64,000 nt of DNA, taken from positions 682,001 to 746,000 of the forward strand of contig NZ_JAMBMT010000001.1 in NCBI RefSeq assembly GCF_040371085.1, given 5' to 3'. Positions 1 to 8,980 of the stretch are shown piece by piece (the stretch's first letter is position 1; every line of letters begins with the position of its first letter). The DNA is from Psychrobacter sp. AH5. GTDB lineage: Bacteria > Pseudomonadota > Gammaproteobacteria > Pseudomonadales > Moraxellaceae. Below the pieces are notes generated by a model that searched no databases, was not told the DNA's origin, and worked only from the letters and a program-made list of their open reading frames with translations. Position numbers and translations under genes: made by a program.

Positions 1-746
1 CGCAAGGTGTCACGTGCGCCAAGGCCAGCAGGCTTGATATCAGTATCCTTTAGTAAGTCAAAAAACTCTGGCGCATCATTGCCATGCATAATGACTTCAA
101 CACCATCTTCACCCGTATAGCCGGTACGCGCGACAAACCAATCTTGGCCTTCAATATCTGTCAAATCAGCACCCACAAAAGGCTTTAGAGCTGCTAAAGT
201 ATCCGCCCAGCTTGGTTTAGCTTGCGTAAGCTTCTCAACCGCTTTAGGACCTTGCACAGCTATCATCGCAAGCTCAGTACGCTCATTCAAAGTGACATCG
301 AAGCCTTCAGCGACTTTATGGAACTGCGCCATATCTTTATCGCGAGTCGCGGCGTTTGAGACGATACGGTACGCTGTCTCATCTTCATTCATCAAGTAAA
401 CAATTAGATCATCAATGATACCGCCTTGCTCATTAAGCATAGGCGAGTACAGCGCTTTGCCTACCGTTTTGAGCTTATCAACATCGTTAGCTAGCAGCTT
501 TTGTAACCAAGCTTTGCTATCTTTGCCAGCCACATCAACCACCACCATGTGCGAGACGTCAAACATCCCCGCATCAGTACGCACGGCTTCATGCTCTTCG
601 ATTTGTGAACCGTAATGAATTGGTAGCTCCCAACCGGAGAAATCAACAAGTTTGCCATTACTATCTACATGCGACTGATAAAGAGGCGTGCGCTGAGGGG
701 CTTGATTAGCTGTAGAGTCGGTATTTTGAGTATTGGTATCGGTCAT
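1..746 (-). CDS. gcvT: Aminomethyltransferase, glycine cleavage T protein (partial)
   Basis: Reading the minus strand from the ATG at 746-744 gives an open frame of 248 codons that runs off the left edge of the window. The translation has the T-protein N-terminal hallmarks: [43 protein letters not shown] and YTGEDGVEV. The enzyme transfers the methylene group of glycine-loaded H protein to tetrahydrofolate in the cytoplasmic glycine cleavage complex. The C-terminal part lies outside the window. A tandem glycine riboswitch sits upstream on the same strand, which fits glycine-induced expression. Identification is from recognised family motifs and is secure. Confidence 0.95.
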   Translation of the reverse strand, partial: MTDTNTQNTDSTANQAPQRTPLYQSHVDSNGKLVDFSGWELPIHYGSQIEEHEAVRTDAGMFDVSHMVVVDVAGKDSKAWLQKLLANDVDKLKTVGKALYSPMLNEQGGIIDDLIVYLMNEDETAYRIVSNAATRDKDMAQFHKVAEGFDVTLNERTELAMIAVQGPKAVEKLTQAKPSWADTLAALKPFVGADLTDIEGQDWFVARTGYTGEDGVEVIMHGNDAPEFFDLLKDTDIKPAGLGARDTL

Positions 747-914
747 AACAAATCCTTGTGTTTATGCTATCTGGACTATAGAGAATTAATTCTTAATAGT
801 ACAAATTGAGCAGTTAAACAATAGTGAGAGACAAAAATGCAAGATGTAAACCTTACAATAAAGGGTGACACAAAATAAAGCCACACAAACAGACACTAAT
901 GGTCAATTTGTGTT

Positions 915-1258
915 TAAGCCCTATCTGTCCTGTGACCTGAGATTTTCAACAGACTATATAGCTATGAATTATCACTTTTATTAAAGCAAAAGTAATAGTC
1001 GCCATGATAGCCTATTTTCTCCCCTTCGGTGGGCAAAGCACTAATGGTCTTTGCCGCTCTCCAGATTTGTTATGCCATGATATGAGTGCTAATGATAATT
1101 TATTTGACTAATATTCAAACTTATCATTTGACTATAAATAGGCATGTGTTTTTCAGTCCTTTTACCTGAGCGATTAGCAGGGTAGATGCGCCTTCGGTGG
1201 TTGTGTGGTCATTGATGGCTATTTATTGGCTTAATCACAAAACTCTCTCCTGAAATAC
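915..1258 (-). promoter_or_regulatory. Tandem glycine riboswitch upstream of gcvT
   Basis: Read on the minus strand, two glycine-aptamer cores follow one another. Aptamer 1 (about 1258-1143) has the 5' element CAGGAGAGAGTTTT, the core CCACCGAAGGCGCA and the 3' element TCAGGTAAAAGGACTGA. Aptamer 2 (about 1068-915) has CTGGAGAGCGGCAAAG, CCCACCGAAGGGGAGAAAA and TCTCAGGTCACAGGACAGA. Both match the conserved glycine-aptamer blocks, and the tandem arrangement is typical of gcv leaders. Downstream, about 920-876, a weak stem (ACACAAA with TTTGTGT) followed by U-rich sequence could be the expression platform, but that is uncertain. The regulated gene is gcvT at 746. Confidence 0.93.
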
Positions 1259-1264
1259 CCTTTT

Positions 1265-1293
1265 ATTATGAAAGGTTCATAGCTGTTTTACAA
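1265..1293 (-). promoter_or_regulatory. Candidate sigma-70 promoter for the gcvT leader
   Basis: On the minus strand TTGTAA (1293-1288) and CATAAT (1270-1265) are separated by 17 bp. Initiation about 7 bp further on would begin the transcript almost exactly at the first glycine aptamer. Confidence 0.6.
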
Positions 1294-1501
1294 GGCATCA
1301 CCGCCTTTAATAGCAATTAATTTTTAAAATCGTGGATTATAGCTGTCTTTTTTGGCTAACTATCTACTAACTAAAAGTCACTACTGATAATTAGCCGAAT
1401 TATGCTAGGCTACTGAATAATAATTTTGATAGCTTTTATAACCTTAACAAGCTTTGATAACTTGGATTGTTTTATAACCGTTTAATAAATAGGTGACACT
1501 G

Positions 1502-1822
1502 ATGCATTGTGATATTTATAAATTTCCCAAACACTCTGATATGTACGTTTATATCGCTCGTCCTGATTATCCTGATGATACCGATGAGATTAGAGACTGG
1601 CTAAGTGTTTTGCCCAAAGATTTTAGAGCAGGACTAGGTGCTAGTCAGTTCGTTATGCACTTAGATTTAGGCAATACCGAAAAACTTGCTCGCGTAGACA
1701 AAGCAGAGGTACTAACCAAACTACAATCGCAAGGCTACTTTGTGCAAATGCCGCCACAAGATGTGATGCGCCGGCAAGCTGAGATGCGCGCGAAAGAGGC
1801 GCAAGATAATAAGTACGATTGA
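1502..1822 (+). CDS. YcgL-domain protein
   Basis: A 106-residue protein starting MHCDIYKFPKHSDMYVYI. The pattern of a short N-terminal strand ending YVYI, a central hydrophobic stretch (FVMHLDLG) and QGYFVQMPPQD near the C-terminus matches the small YcgL family. That family is structurally known but has no firmly assigned biochemical role. The ATG at 1502 is preferred over an in-frame GTG at 1493 because AGGTG at 1491-1495 is well placed as its ribosome binding site and overlaps the GTG. The gene diverges from the gcvT leader. Confidence 0.8.
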   Translation: MHCDIYKFPKHSDMYVYIARPDYPDDTDEIRDWLSVLPKDFRAGLGASQFVMHLDLGNTEKLARVDKAEVLTKLQSQGYFVQMPPQDVMRRQAEMRAKEAQDNKYD

Positions 1823-1978
1823 TAAAACCTACTCTCGTAGCTTAGCTTGATAGTCAGTGCACCTTTATCTTAACTCGTGATAAACTAGCGGCTTAATTTG
1901 GGCAATTTTATCTCTTTAGGCAAGACGCTACGAGAGTAATCTGCCACCAGATCTACGAACGCAGGTAATTGAATACGC

Positions 1979-2680
1979 ATGGATTGGTTAAAAGGTCTTT
2001 TAAACAGTTTGCCATTAGAGCAGCTCAGCGAAATACTTGGTGAGATTGTGATTTGGTGGAGTCAGATGGTCAAAAATGTACCGCCTGCTGACTTGCCTAT
2101 GTATGCTTATTTGGGTGGCACGGTAGTCGTACTGCTATTGTGGATATTGGTTGCACGTATTTTGCCAAAACCGCTTGGCGGTATGAGCTGGATGGTAATA
2201 TTTGCAGTGCTACTAGCCCCTGGCACCGCTCTTGGTGAGCAAGGCGAGATTGCCCCTGCCAGTATTGGCGTGGTCTATGCGCTAATGATGAAAGATACGG
2301 TAGGCGCGGTTAATAATGCGCTGCCTATCTTGATCGTTTTAGTAGTTGGCCTGTTTATTGGCTTTGTCTGGCAGCTAATTCGCGGCGCTTTTGAATCAAG
2401 CCTTGATAAAGCACGGCGTAATAGCGCTGAGGATACCCAGGCAAATATGCAATTAGCTACGGGTAATTATCTAGAAGAAAAGCATACTGAACATGCCAAT
2501 ACCGTACCGATAACAGCGGTGGATGCTACTGTTGCTGAGCATTCTAAAACCTCTGAGCCGGCGGCAAAAAAACCCGTAAAAGGCTTTTATAGTAAAACCG
2601 AAGAGCCGCTACTCACTAAAACTTCTAAAACCTCAAAGAACGAAACCCTAGATAAACAAGACACGGATAATAAAAGCTAA
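1979..2680 (+). CDS. Uncharacterised inner-membrane protein
   Basis: A 233-residue protein I do not recognise. It has three hydrophobic segments: about residues 44-62 (YLGGTVVVLLLWILVARIL), about 70-86 (SWMVIFAVLLAPGTA) and about 115-133 (LPILIVLVVGLFIGFVWQL). An amphipathic N-terminus precedes them. A hydrophilic Lys/Glu/Thr-rich tail of about 95 residues follows and is probably disordered. There is no catalytic motif. The gene follows the YcgL gene on the same strand after 156 bp and ends at a strong terminator, so the two may be co-transcribed. Confidence 0.6.
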   Translation: MDWLKGLLNSLPLEQLSEILGEIVIWWSQMVKNVPPADLPMYAYLGGTVVVLLLWILVARILPKPLGGMSWMVIFAVLLAPGTALGEQGEIAPASIGVVYALMMKDTVGAVNNALPILIVLVVGLFIGFVWQLIRGAFESSLDKARRNSAEDTQANMQLATGNYLEEKHTEHANTVPITAVDATVAEHSKTSEPAAKKPVKGFYSKTEEPLLTKTSKTSKNETLDKQDTDNKS

Positions 2681-2703
2681 CGTCAATAGGGTATAAAGAT
2701 AAT

Positions 2704-2730
2704 AAAGACACTGTAGAGTGTCTTTTTTTT
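2704..2730 (+). terminator. Rho-independent terminator
   Basis: The perfect stem AAAGACACT / AGTGTCTTT with a 4-nt loop is followed by a run of T, directly after the membrane-protein gene. Confidence 0.9.
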
Positions 2731-2745
2731 GCGCGGTTTTTATAT

Positions 2746-3802
2746 CTTAGATTAACACACCAAGTGCAACGCTAATTAATATTATAGAACGCCTGCATAG
2801 GCGTCTTAAACCCTAATCGTTTTCTTGGTCTGTTGTTTAGTTTGTTCTCAATGTCCTGTATTTCATTATCAGAGACTTGTCTAAAGTCACAACCCTTAGG
2901 CAAGTACTCTCTGATAAGGCCATTGGTATTCTCGTTGGTTCCTCGCTGCCATGACGCATAAGCATCGGCAAAGAAGAAAGGGCTAAAGAGCTTTTGTTTC
3001 ACCTTCTTATGCTGAGCAAACTCTTTACCATTGTCAGAGGTAATGGTCTTAACCTGCAAACTCACTGGCGCTAAGAGTTCTATCATTGCCTCTGATACTT
3101 GCTGTGCTGTTTTATGACCCACACGCTTCATCTTCAGCAGCCCCGTTTTACGTTCAACGAGCGTGACAATCGCTTGCTTGTGATGCTGACCGATAACGGT
3201 ATCCGCTTCCCAGTCACCAATACGTGAGCGTTCTTCAACAATACAAGGGCGCTCATGAATCGAGACTCTGTCATTGATACGGCCTCGAGTCTCAGCGGTT
3301 AGACGCTGCCGGTATGGTTTGGCTTTACGTCTGAGACACTGCCACAATGTGCCACCCTGCCTCTTATCACGCCAAATATAGCGATAAATGCTCATATGAC
3401 TGATACCAGCATGAACGCCAGATATTTGCTCAGGACTCCAGTTCTCTTTAAGCTTGTCTGTCACCCATGCCCAGATGTCAGCCACAATAGTTGTGGCGTT
3501 GTTAGCCCGTCTGTCACAAGCCTTGTTATTAGCATGCTTTGCTCGGTAACCTCGTAGGCTTTTATTGCGTCTAAGCTCTCTTGATATGGTACTGGGACTT
3601 CTGTTTAACTCTCGAGCTATGAAATTAATACTATGTTTTGCCCCTATTAGGGCATAAATCTGGTATCGTTCCCCTAGGCTTAGATGCGTATAGCTCATGG
3701 TTGCAATCTCACTTTGGTCGGTGGATAAAGACTTTGATGCTAGCGCATCTAGGTCTTTTTTTCACCTGCTCTTTGAAATTGCACTTCATGTGTTAATCTA
3801 AG
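2746..3802 (-). mobile_element. Complete IS30-family insertion sequence
   Basis: About 1.06 kb with terminal inverted repeats CTTAGATTAACACACC at 2746 and its near-complement TGTGTTAATCTAAG ending at 3802; similarity continues inward through AAGTGCAA. A TAT on each side (2743-2745 and 3803-3805) may be the 3-bp target duplication. One transposase gene lies inside. The element sits between a transcription terminator and intergenic repeat copy A, so it probably disrupts no gene. Confidence 0.88.
2772..3698 (-). CDS. IS30-family transposase
   Basis: A full-length 308-residue transposase. The N-terminal helix-turn-helix is LSLGERYQIYALIG...SRELRRN, typical of IS30. The DDE core is visible as D in GDWEADTVIG, D in TSDNGKEFA, and E in the block NTNGLIREYLPKG. 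It catalyses cut-and-paste or circle-mediated transposition of its element. No frameshift or missing catalytic residue is seen, so it may be active. Confidence 0.95.
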   Translation of the reverse strand: MSYTHLSLGERYQIYALIGAKHSINFIARELNRSPSTISRELRRNKSLRGYRAKHANNKACDRRANNATTIVADIWAWVTDKLKENWSPEQISGVHAGISHMSIYRYIWRDKRQGGTLWQCLRRKAKPYRQRLTAETRGRINDRVSIHERPCIVEERSRIGDWEADTVIGQHHKQAIVTLVERKTGLLKMKRVGHKTAQQVSEAMIELLAPVSLQVKTITSDNGKEFAQHKKVKQKLFSPFFFADAYASWQRGTNENTNGLIREYLPKGCDFRQVSDNEIQDIENKLNNRPRKRLGFKTPMQAFYNIN

Positions 3803-3849
3803 TATTAAAAAAGCGCCAGCTATTAGCCATCAAAAAAGCAGTCACTACT

Positions 3850-4003
3850 GACTATAGTTGATTCACTTTAAAACTGATAAAGTGCGGCTGGAATGAATTT
3901 TGCGCAGCCTCTGTCAGCGTAGACACAGCACGCAAGGAAAATTTATACCAGCTGCACGGTTAATATTGGTGTATCGATTTTATTTCGTACTAACTACACC
4001 GGA
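3850..4003 (+). repeat. Dispersed intergenic repeat, copy A
   Basis: The sequence starts CTATAGTTGATTCACTTTA, passes through GCTGGAATGAATTTTGCGCA and CACGCAAGGAAAATTTATAC, and ends near TTTCGTACTAACTAC. It matches 58553-58693 and the reverse strand of 60743-60892. The inner arms GCTGGAATGAATTTT and AAAATTTATACCAGC are near-perfect inverted repeats, so the transcript would fold into a long hairpin. The outer ends are weakly complementary as in a MITE. It lies in the 5' region of the MoxR gene. Confidence 0.85.
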
Positions 4004-4118
4004 ACCAAAAATTGCAAACCCATCAGTATTTTGGTCTAAGCAAGGGCTATGCTAATCTAAAGCTAATATTAAACGCCCTATACCTTTTATATAAAAAACC
4101 TTAACTGAGACTACTTTT

Positions 4119-4976
4119 ATGACAAATAACAGCAAAAAAAGCTTTACCGGTACCGATACTTATATCGCAACTGGTGATCTACAATTAGCCGTCAATGCGG
4201 CAATGACCTTGCAAAAGCCGCTGCTCATCAAAGGCGAGCCTGGCACCGGTAAGACGTTGCTCGCCGAAGAGGTGGCCGAGAGTTTAGGGATGCCGCTGAT
4301 TACTTGGCATATCAAATCAACCACCAAAGCTGAGCAAGGCTTGTATGAGTACGATGCGGTATCGCGTTTGCGCGACTCACAATTGGGTGATGATAAAGTC
4401 TACGATATCGGTAATTACATCAAGCCGGGTAAGCTGTGGGAAGCGTTCACTAGTAAACAGCGAAGTGTGCTCCTCATCGATGAAGTCGATAAAGCCGATA
4501 TTGAGTTCCCCAATGACTTATTGCATGAGCTAGATAAAATGTCTTTTTATGTCTATGAGACTGGCGAGACTATCTCAGCTGAGCAGCGTCCGGTAGTGAT
4601 TATTACCTCAAATAATGAAAAAGAGCTGCCCGATGCCTTTTTGCGTCGCTGCTTCTTTCATTATATTGACTTCCCAGATGAGCAAACCATGCGCCAAATT
4701 ATTGAGGTGCATTTCCCCAATATCCAAGAAAAACTGGTCAATGATGCACTCGATATCTTTTATAAGCTGCGCAATCTACAAGGTCTAAAAAAGCCGCCTT
4801 CAACCTCAGAGCTAGTCGATTGGTTAACCCTGCTATTGGCTGATGATATGGCACAAGACGAGCTTGAAGAGAACTTGCGCGGCGAAAAATCGATTCCACC
4901 GCTCTATGGGGCACTGCTAAAAAACGAAGCCGATGTCAATCTACTGCAGCGCTTTGCCAATATGATGCGTCGTTAG
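4119..4976 (+). CDS. MoxR-family AAA+ ATPase
   Basis: A 285-residue cytoplasmic ATPase. Walker A is GEPGTGKT (about residues 39-46), Walker B is VLLIDEVDKAD (about 118-128), sensor 1 is IITSNNEKELPDAF, and an arginine-finger region is LRRCFFHYIDFP. MoxR ATPases act as chaperones that insert cofactors or assemble complexes together with a VWA-domain partner, and such a partner is encoded next. Its substrate cannot be read from the context: no dehydrogenase or metalloenzyme gene is adjacent. Repeat copy A lies in its promoter region. Confidence 0.88.
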   Translation: MTNNSKKSFTGTDTYIATGDLQLAVNAAMTLQKPLLIKGEPGTGKTLLAEEVAESLGMPLITWHIKSTTKAEQGLYEYDAVSRLRDSQLGDDKVYDIGNYIKPGKLWEAFTSKQRSVLLIDEVDKADIEFPNDLLHELDKMSFYVYETGETISAEQRPVVIITSNNEKELPDAFLRRCFFHYIDFPDEQTMRQIIEVHFPNIQEKLVNDALDIFYKLRNLQGLKKPPSTSELVDWLTLLLADDMAQDELEENLRGEKSIPPLYGALLKNEADVNLLQRFANMMRR

Positions 4977-5056
4977 AAGGTAAGCCGCTTAAAGTTATTT
5001 TTGAGTAAGCTTGATTCCATTTAATGACAATGACAGCTAATAAGTGAGGCCTGATC

Positions 5057-6280
5057 ATGTTTGTAAAACTATTCTACACCTTACGTAGTTACGGCGTGCC
5101 AGTGACCACTCGTGAGTTACTCGATCTCAATGCCGCGCTTGATAAAGGGCTGATGATGCAGCCGCATCCTGAGGATGCAGATTTGCAAATCTTTGCTAGC
5201 CGCGAAGATATGTACCGGCTTATTCGTCTGTGTATGGTCAAAGATGAGCGTCACTTTGATAAATTTGATCGGGCGATGGCCGATTATTTTGATGGCGTTG
5301 ATAGCCTTGATATCGATGAGCTGATGAATAAGCTGACGGACATTCCAAAAGAGTGGCTCGATCTCAAGCTGGATCCCAAAAACCTAAACGATGAGCAGCG
5401 CCGATTATTAAAAAAATACGGCTCGCTTGAGGAGCTGATGAAGGCGCTTGAGGAGCGGCTCAAAGAGCAAAAAGAGCGACATCAAGGCGGCAGTAAATGG
5501 GTCGGCACTGGCGGCAGCTCGCCGTTTGGCGCTTATGGCGATCATCCTGAAGGCGTGCGCGTCGGCGGTGAATCGCGCAAAGGTAGCGCGGTAAAAGTCT
5601 GGGAGCAGCGCAAATATCGTAATCTCGATGATGACAAGCAGCTTGGCACCCGGCAGATCCAGATGGCACTTCGCAACTTGCGCCAGTTCGCGCGTACCGG
5701 CAGCGAGGATGAGTTAGATATCCACGAGACTATCAAACGTACCGCCAAAAAGGGCATACTCGATATCCATATGCAGCCTGAGCGCCGTAACCGTGTCAAG
5801 GTGCTGATGCTGTTTGATGTTGGCGGTAGTATGGATATCCATGTCGAGGCGCTAGAGAAGCTGTTCTCTGCGGCAAAAAACGAATTTAAAACCTTAGAGT
5901 TTTTTTACTTTCATAATTGTCTTTATGACTATGTATGGGAAGACAATAGCCGTCGCCACAGTAATCCGATGCCCACTTACGAGCTACTCAACAAATACGG
6001 GCGTGAGTACCGAGTCATCTTTGTAGGCGATGCCTCAATGTCGCCTTATGAGCTGTTTTCAGTCGGCGGTAGTGTTGAGTATATGAATAACGAGGCAGGG
6101 GTGGTATGGCTAAAGCGGGTGCTAGCTCATTTTGATAAAGTCGCTTGGCTCAATCCTGAGGAAGCAGCCTTTTGGTCTTATACCCAAACCATTACTGAGA
6201 TAAGACAACTCTTCGACAATCATATGTACCCGATGACTTTGCATGGGGTTGAGGAGATGACCGCTTATCTAGCTCGCTAG
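5057..6280 (+). CDS. VWA-domain protein, CoxE-like partner of the MoxR ATPase
   Basis: A 407-residue protein. The N-terminal half is charged and helical. Residues about 240-400 form a von Willebrand A domain with a MIDAS-like motif MLMLFDVGGSMD, in which the usual first serine of DxSxS is replaced by glycine. Further strands are visible (EFFYFHNCLYDYVW, RVIFVGDASMSPYEL, VAWLNPE). It follows the ATPase by 80 bp with a GAGG ribosome binding site. MoxR/VWA pairs function as a two-component chaperone; that is family knowledge, and the client here is unknown. Confidence 0.85.
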   Translation: MFVKLFYTLRSYGVPVTTRELLDLNAALDKGLMMQPHPEDADLQIFASREDMYRLIRLCMVKDERHFDKFDRAMADYFDGVDSLDIDELMNKLTDIPKEWLDLKLDPKNLNDEQRRLLKKYGSLEELMKALEERLKEQKERHQGGSKWVGTGGSSPFGAYGDHPEGVRVGGESRKGSAVKVWEQRKYRNLDDDKQLGTRQIQMALRNLRQFARTGSEDELDIHETIKRTAKKGILDIHMQPERRNRVKVLMLFDVGGSMDIHVEALEKLFSAAKNEFKTLEFFYFHNCLYDYVWEDNSRRHSNPMPTYELLNKYGREYRVIFVGDASMSPYELFSVGGSVEYMNNEAGVVWLKRVLAHFDKVAWLNPEEAAFWSYTQTITEIRQLFDNHMYPMTLHGVEEMTAYLAR

Positions 6281-6310
6281 CTTATGGCAGATAAAACTCT
6301 AACATCCCAT

Positions 6311-6338
6311 AATCGTTATCTAAGGATAGCGATTTTTT
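6311..6338 (+). terminator. Rho-independent terminator
   Basis: Stem AATCGTTATC / GATAGCGATT (one G-T pair), loop TAAG, then a T run; it ends the moxR-VWA unit. Confidence 0.85.
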
Positions 6339-6507
6339 ATGTCAATTTTAAATTCTATAATAATGACTACTTCCATCGACTTTATTATTATTTATTGCTA
6401 AAGTGATTTTTAGCTAGCAACGGATTGTGCTACTGCTGCCACCGTTTTGTATTGTTCTATATTTGACTCATTTCATCCGCTATTGATACCTGATACTCGA
6501 GACCCTC

Positions 6508-7812
6508 ATGATTTTTAAAAAACACCACATCGCTATACTGCTACCTGCGCTAATGATAGTCGGCTGTAGCAGTCAACAGACTGCGCCGCAACCGACTAAG
6601 CCTGTACGCCAACCTAATGTACAAGTGACACAGACTATCACTGTCAAGCCAAAGCCAGTCGTCAGACCTCAAGTTGTCACGCCAGCACCAAAGCCAAGTT
6701 ACACCAGTTTCTCAGATTGGAAGTCAGACTTTACCATGCGCGCGATTGCCGCTGGTAAAAGTGCTAACGATATACAGCGTCTACTCGCCTCTGTAAATCT
6801 CAATCAGCAAGTCATCTCGCTTGATTCAAGCCAGCCTGAATTCTCCAAAATGCCATGGGACTATGCTGACTCAGCGGTATCTGGCGGCAGAGTCAGTAGC
6901 GGTCAGCGTAAATTCAATGAGCAGCGCTCTTATTTATCTGGCTTAGAGTCGCGCTATGGCGTACCAGCTGAAATCATTGCCGCTATTTGGGGCATGGAGT
7001 CCTCATTTGGCGCAGTGACTGGCAACAGCTATATTCCAAGCTCGCTAGCTAGTCTCGCTTACGATGGTCGCCGTCAAACGTTTGCCGAAGAGCAACTATT
7101 GGCGCTATCAGACTTATTGCAGCGGGGAGACATATACTGGTCGCAGCTTGACGGCTCTTGGGCGGGCGGTATGGGCGAGACCCAGTTTATCCCTAAGACT
7201 TGGTTAGATTATGGGGTGGATGGCGACTACAATGGTCATCGTAACCCTTGGTCGACGGCGGATGCCCTTGCCTCTACCGCCAATTATCTCAATGCTTCGG
7301 GCTGGGTACGCGGCCTTGCGCCTTTTTATGAAGCCACCCTTCCGGCCTCCTTTGATTACTCATTGGTAGGTACTAAGCAGTCAGCGGCTAAATGGGCCGC
7401 ATTAGGTATTGACACTATAGAAGATGTCAATTTAGATGCCAATACGCCAATGGAGCTATGGCTGCCCGCTGGTAAAGATGGCCCTATCTTACTGTTAAGC
7501 CCAAACTTCGATGTCATCAAAGTCTATAATAATTCATCCAATTATGCGTTAGGGGTGAGCTTGTTAGGTAAAGCATTAAACGGTCAAAGCGGTCTACGCA
7601 AATCATGGCCGCGCTATGAGCGTCCGCTATCAACCTCACAAGTGACCAATCTACAGCGCCGTCTTACTAGCGCCGGTTACGATACCAAAGGGGCTGATGG
7701 TATCATCGGTACCAATACACGCTTGGCGTTTCAGCGCTGGCAGGCCGATAATGGACAAACGCCAGATGGTTTTATCACCCAGCGTAGTGCGTCATCATTG
7801 ACAGGTTGGTGA
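6508..7812 (+). CDS. MltB-like lytic murein transglycosylase lipoprotein
   Basis: A 434-residue lipoprotein with signal peptide MIFKKHHIAILLPALMIVGC; Cys20 is the lipidation site. After a proline-rich linker comes an SLT_2/MltB domain. The catalytic glutamate lies in IWGMESSFG, and GGMGETQFIPKTWLDYGVDG is the family block. The C-terminal 60 residues form a peptidoglycan-binding domain (NLQRRLTSAGY...DGIIGTNTRLAFQRW). It cleaves glycan strands non-hydrolytically in the periplasm, giving 1,6-anhydro-muropeptides. Domain order and length are normal for the family. Confidence 0.93.
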   Translation: MIFKKHHIAILLPALMIVGCSSQQTAPQPTKPVRQPNVQVTQTITVKPKPVVRPQVVTPAPKPSYTSFSDWKSDFTMRAIAAGKSANDIQRLLASVNLNQQVISLDSSQPEFSKMPWDYADSAVSGGRVSSGQRKFNEQRSYLSGLESRYGVPAEIIAAIWGMESSFGAVTGNSYIPSSLASLAYDGRRQTFAEEQLLALSDLLQRGDIYWSQLDGSWAGGMGETQFIPKTWLDYGVDGDYNGHRNPWSTADALASTANYLNASGWVRGLAPFYEATLPASFDYSLVGTKQSAAKWAALGIDTIEDVNLDANTPMELWLPAGKDGPILLLSPNFDVIKVYNNSSNYALGVSLLGKALNGQSGLRKSWPRYERPLSTSQVTNLQRRLTSAGYDTKGADGIIGTNTRLAFQRWQADNGQTPDGFITQRSASSLTGW

Positions 7813-7881
7813 GCAAAATTGTTGACGTTTTTTGCCGAGATGTTTAGTGAATAGAGAATTAAATAAGTCAATTTACAAAAA

Positions 7882-7905
7882 AGCATTCTCAATAGGATGC
7901 TGTTT
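7882..7905. terminator. Bidirectional terminator between convergent genes
   Basis: Stem AGCATTC / GGATGCT with a 6-nt loop. T's follow on the plus strand and an A run precedes it, so it can serve both the transglycosylase gene and the glycosyltransferase cluster that converges on it. Confidence 0.7.
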
Positions 7906-7937
7906 TAGCCTAAGTGGTACTGGATTTAGCTGATAAA

Positions 7938-8972
7938 TTAAACATAAGGCGCATCGGCACAATAGGCGGCCTCAATCTCACTGACGCTAGGCTGACGGAT
8001 AATGGCAATAGGGGTTTGCTGCTGAGCGTCCCAGTCGATTATTTGCATCTGCGCAAACTCCTCAAGCCAGCCCCCCATCGGCCAATGCTGCCATTTATCA
8101 TAAAAGCGATTGGCATTGATGACGATGCTTGCCAGATGGTTAAGCGGCGGGCGGTAGACGCTGTGCTGCTGATGATAGACTACATCATCTGTCAGATAAA
8201 ATTCGATATCTAAAGCGCGCGCCATAAAAGCAAAGTCGGTATCTTCTGCGCCATAACCGACATAATGCGTATCAAAGCCGCCTAGGCGCTGAAACTGAGT
8301 TTGCGAGATGGCAAAACATAAACTCCAAAAAGCGCCGTAGTCTTGCGTGCGCTCCATATCCTTGTGATTTTTATTTAATGTATCTGATGCTATCTTACTG
8401 GCTTGTTCAACAGCTTTTTTAACAAGATTATGGCGATAGGGGTTAGTGACCGCAAAAGCATTTAATTCAGCATTACTCAGATCGCTTTGCTGCAATTGTA
8501 GCGACTCAGTAGCGGTTAGCGGACGCGTCAAATAAAGCGGCTGACCCATTAACAAAGCGTCAGGATAAGCTTGTAGCTTGGCAGTTAATTGCTCAATAAA
8601 AGTCGTCGATACTATACAATCAACGTCTAAGAATATTAACGCCTCATGACTGGCTTTTGCCGCGCCAAGATTACGATTATAGCCAATATCAAAGCCTGTT
8701 TTTTTTGCAGTATTTTTGTTTTTTGAGACGGCCCCTTGTTGACTATTGGCTATCAGGTCAGCTTGTGCAGTCGGCACTTGCACGATATGCAGCGGATACT
8801 GCGCTAAGTGCTCAGGGTCAGCATCATCATTGACGATAATGACTTCTTGAGGACGCATGCTGCCATTGGCTAAACTGCTCAGCAGATTATAAAGATGGCG
8901 ATTGCGTCCATAGCAAGTGGTAATCACGCTGACATTGATAGTTTTGGAATGGGGTTCGTTTGCACTAGTCAT
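7938..8972 (-). CDS. Family 2 glycosyltransferase with galactosyltransferase-type C-terminus
   Basis: A 344-residue GT-A enzyme. The nucleotide-binding start is NVSVITTCYGRNRHL, the DxD-type metal site is IFLDVDCIV, and the acceptor-site block is GGFDTHYVGYGAEDTDFAFM, as in Glyco_transf_7C proteins. It is cytoplasmic with no membrane segment. It is the last gene of a four-glycosyltransferase minus-strand run, 8 bp after the preceding gene, which implies translational coupling. Donor and acceptor sugars cannot be deduced. Confidence 0.85.
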   Translation of the reverse strand: MTSANEPHSKTINVSVITTCYGRNRHLYNLLSSLANGSMRPQEVIIVNDDADPEHLAQYPLHIVQVPTAQADLIANSQQGAVSKNKNTAKKTGFDIGYNRNLGAAKASHEALIFLDVDCIVSTTFIEQLTAKLQAYPDALLMGQPLYLTRPLTATESLQLQQSDLSNAELNAFAVTNPYRHNLVKKAVEQASKIASDTLNKNHKDMERTQDYGAFWSLCFAISQTQFQRLGGFDTHYVGYGAEDTDFAFMARALDIEFYLTDDVVYHQQHSVYRPPLNHLASIVINANRFYDKWQHWPMGGWLEEFAQMQIIDWDAQQQTPIAIIRQPSVSEIEAAYCADAPYV

Positions 8973-8980
8973 AGTTTCTC

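Noticed and set aside
2772..3698. The IS30 element as the cause of a gene disruption
   Set aside because: It lies just after a terminator and before a dispersed repeat; no split reading frame is found on its flanks.
5460..5799. Minus-strand ORFs of 69 and 85 codons inside the VWA gene
   Set aside because: Shadow frames of a well-supported plus-strand gene, with Arg/Ser/Leu-rich composition typical of antisense reading.
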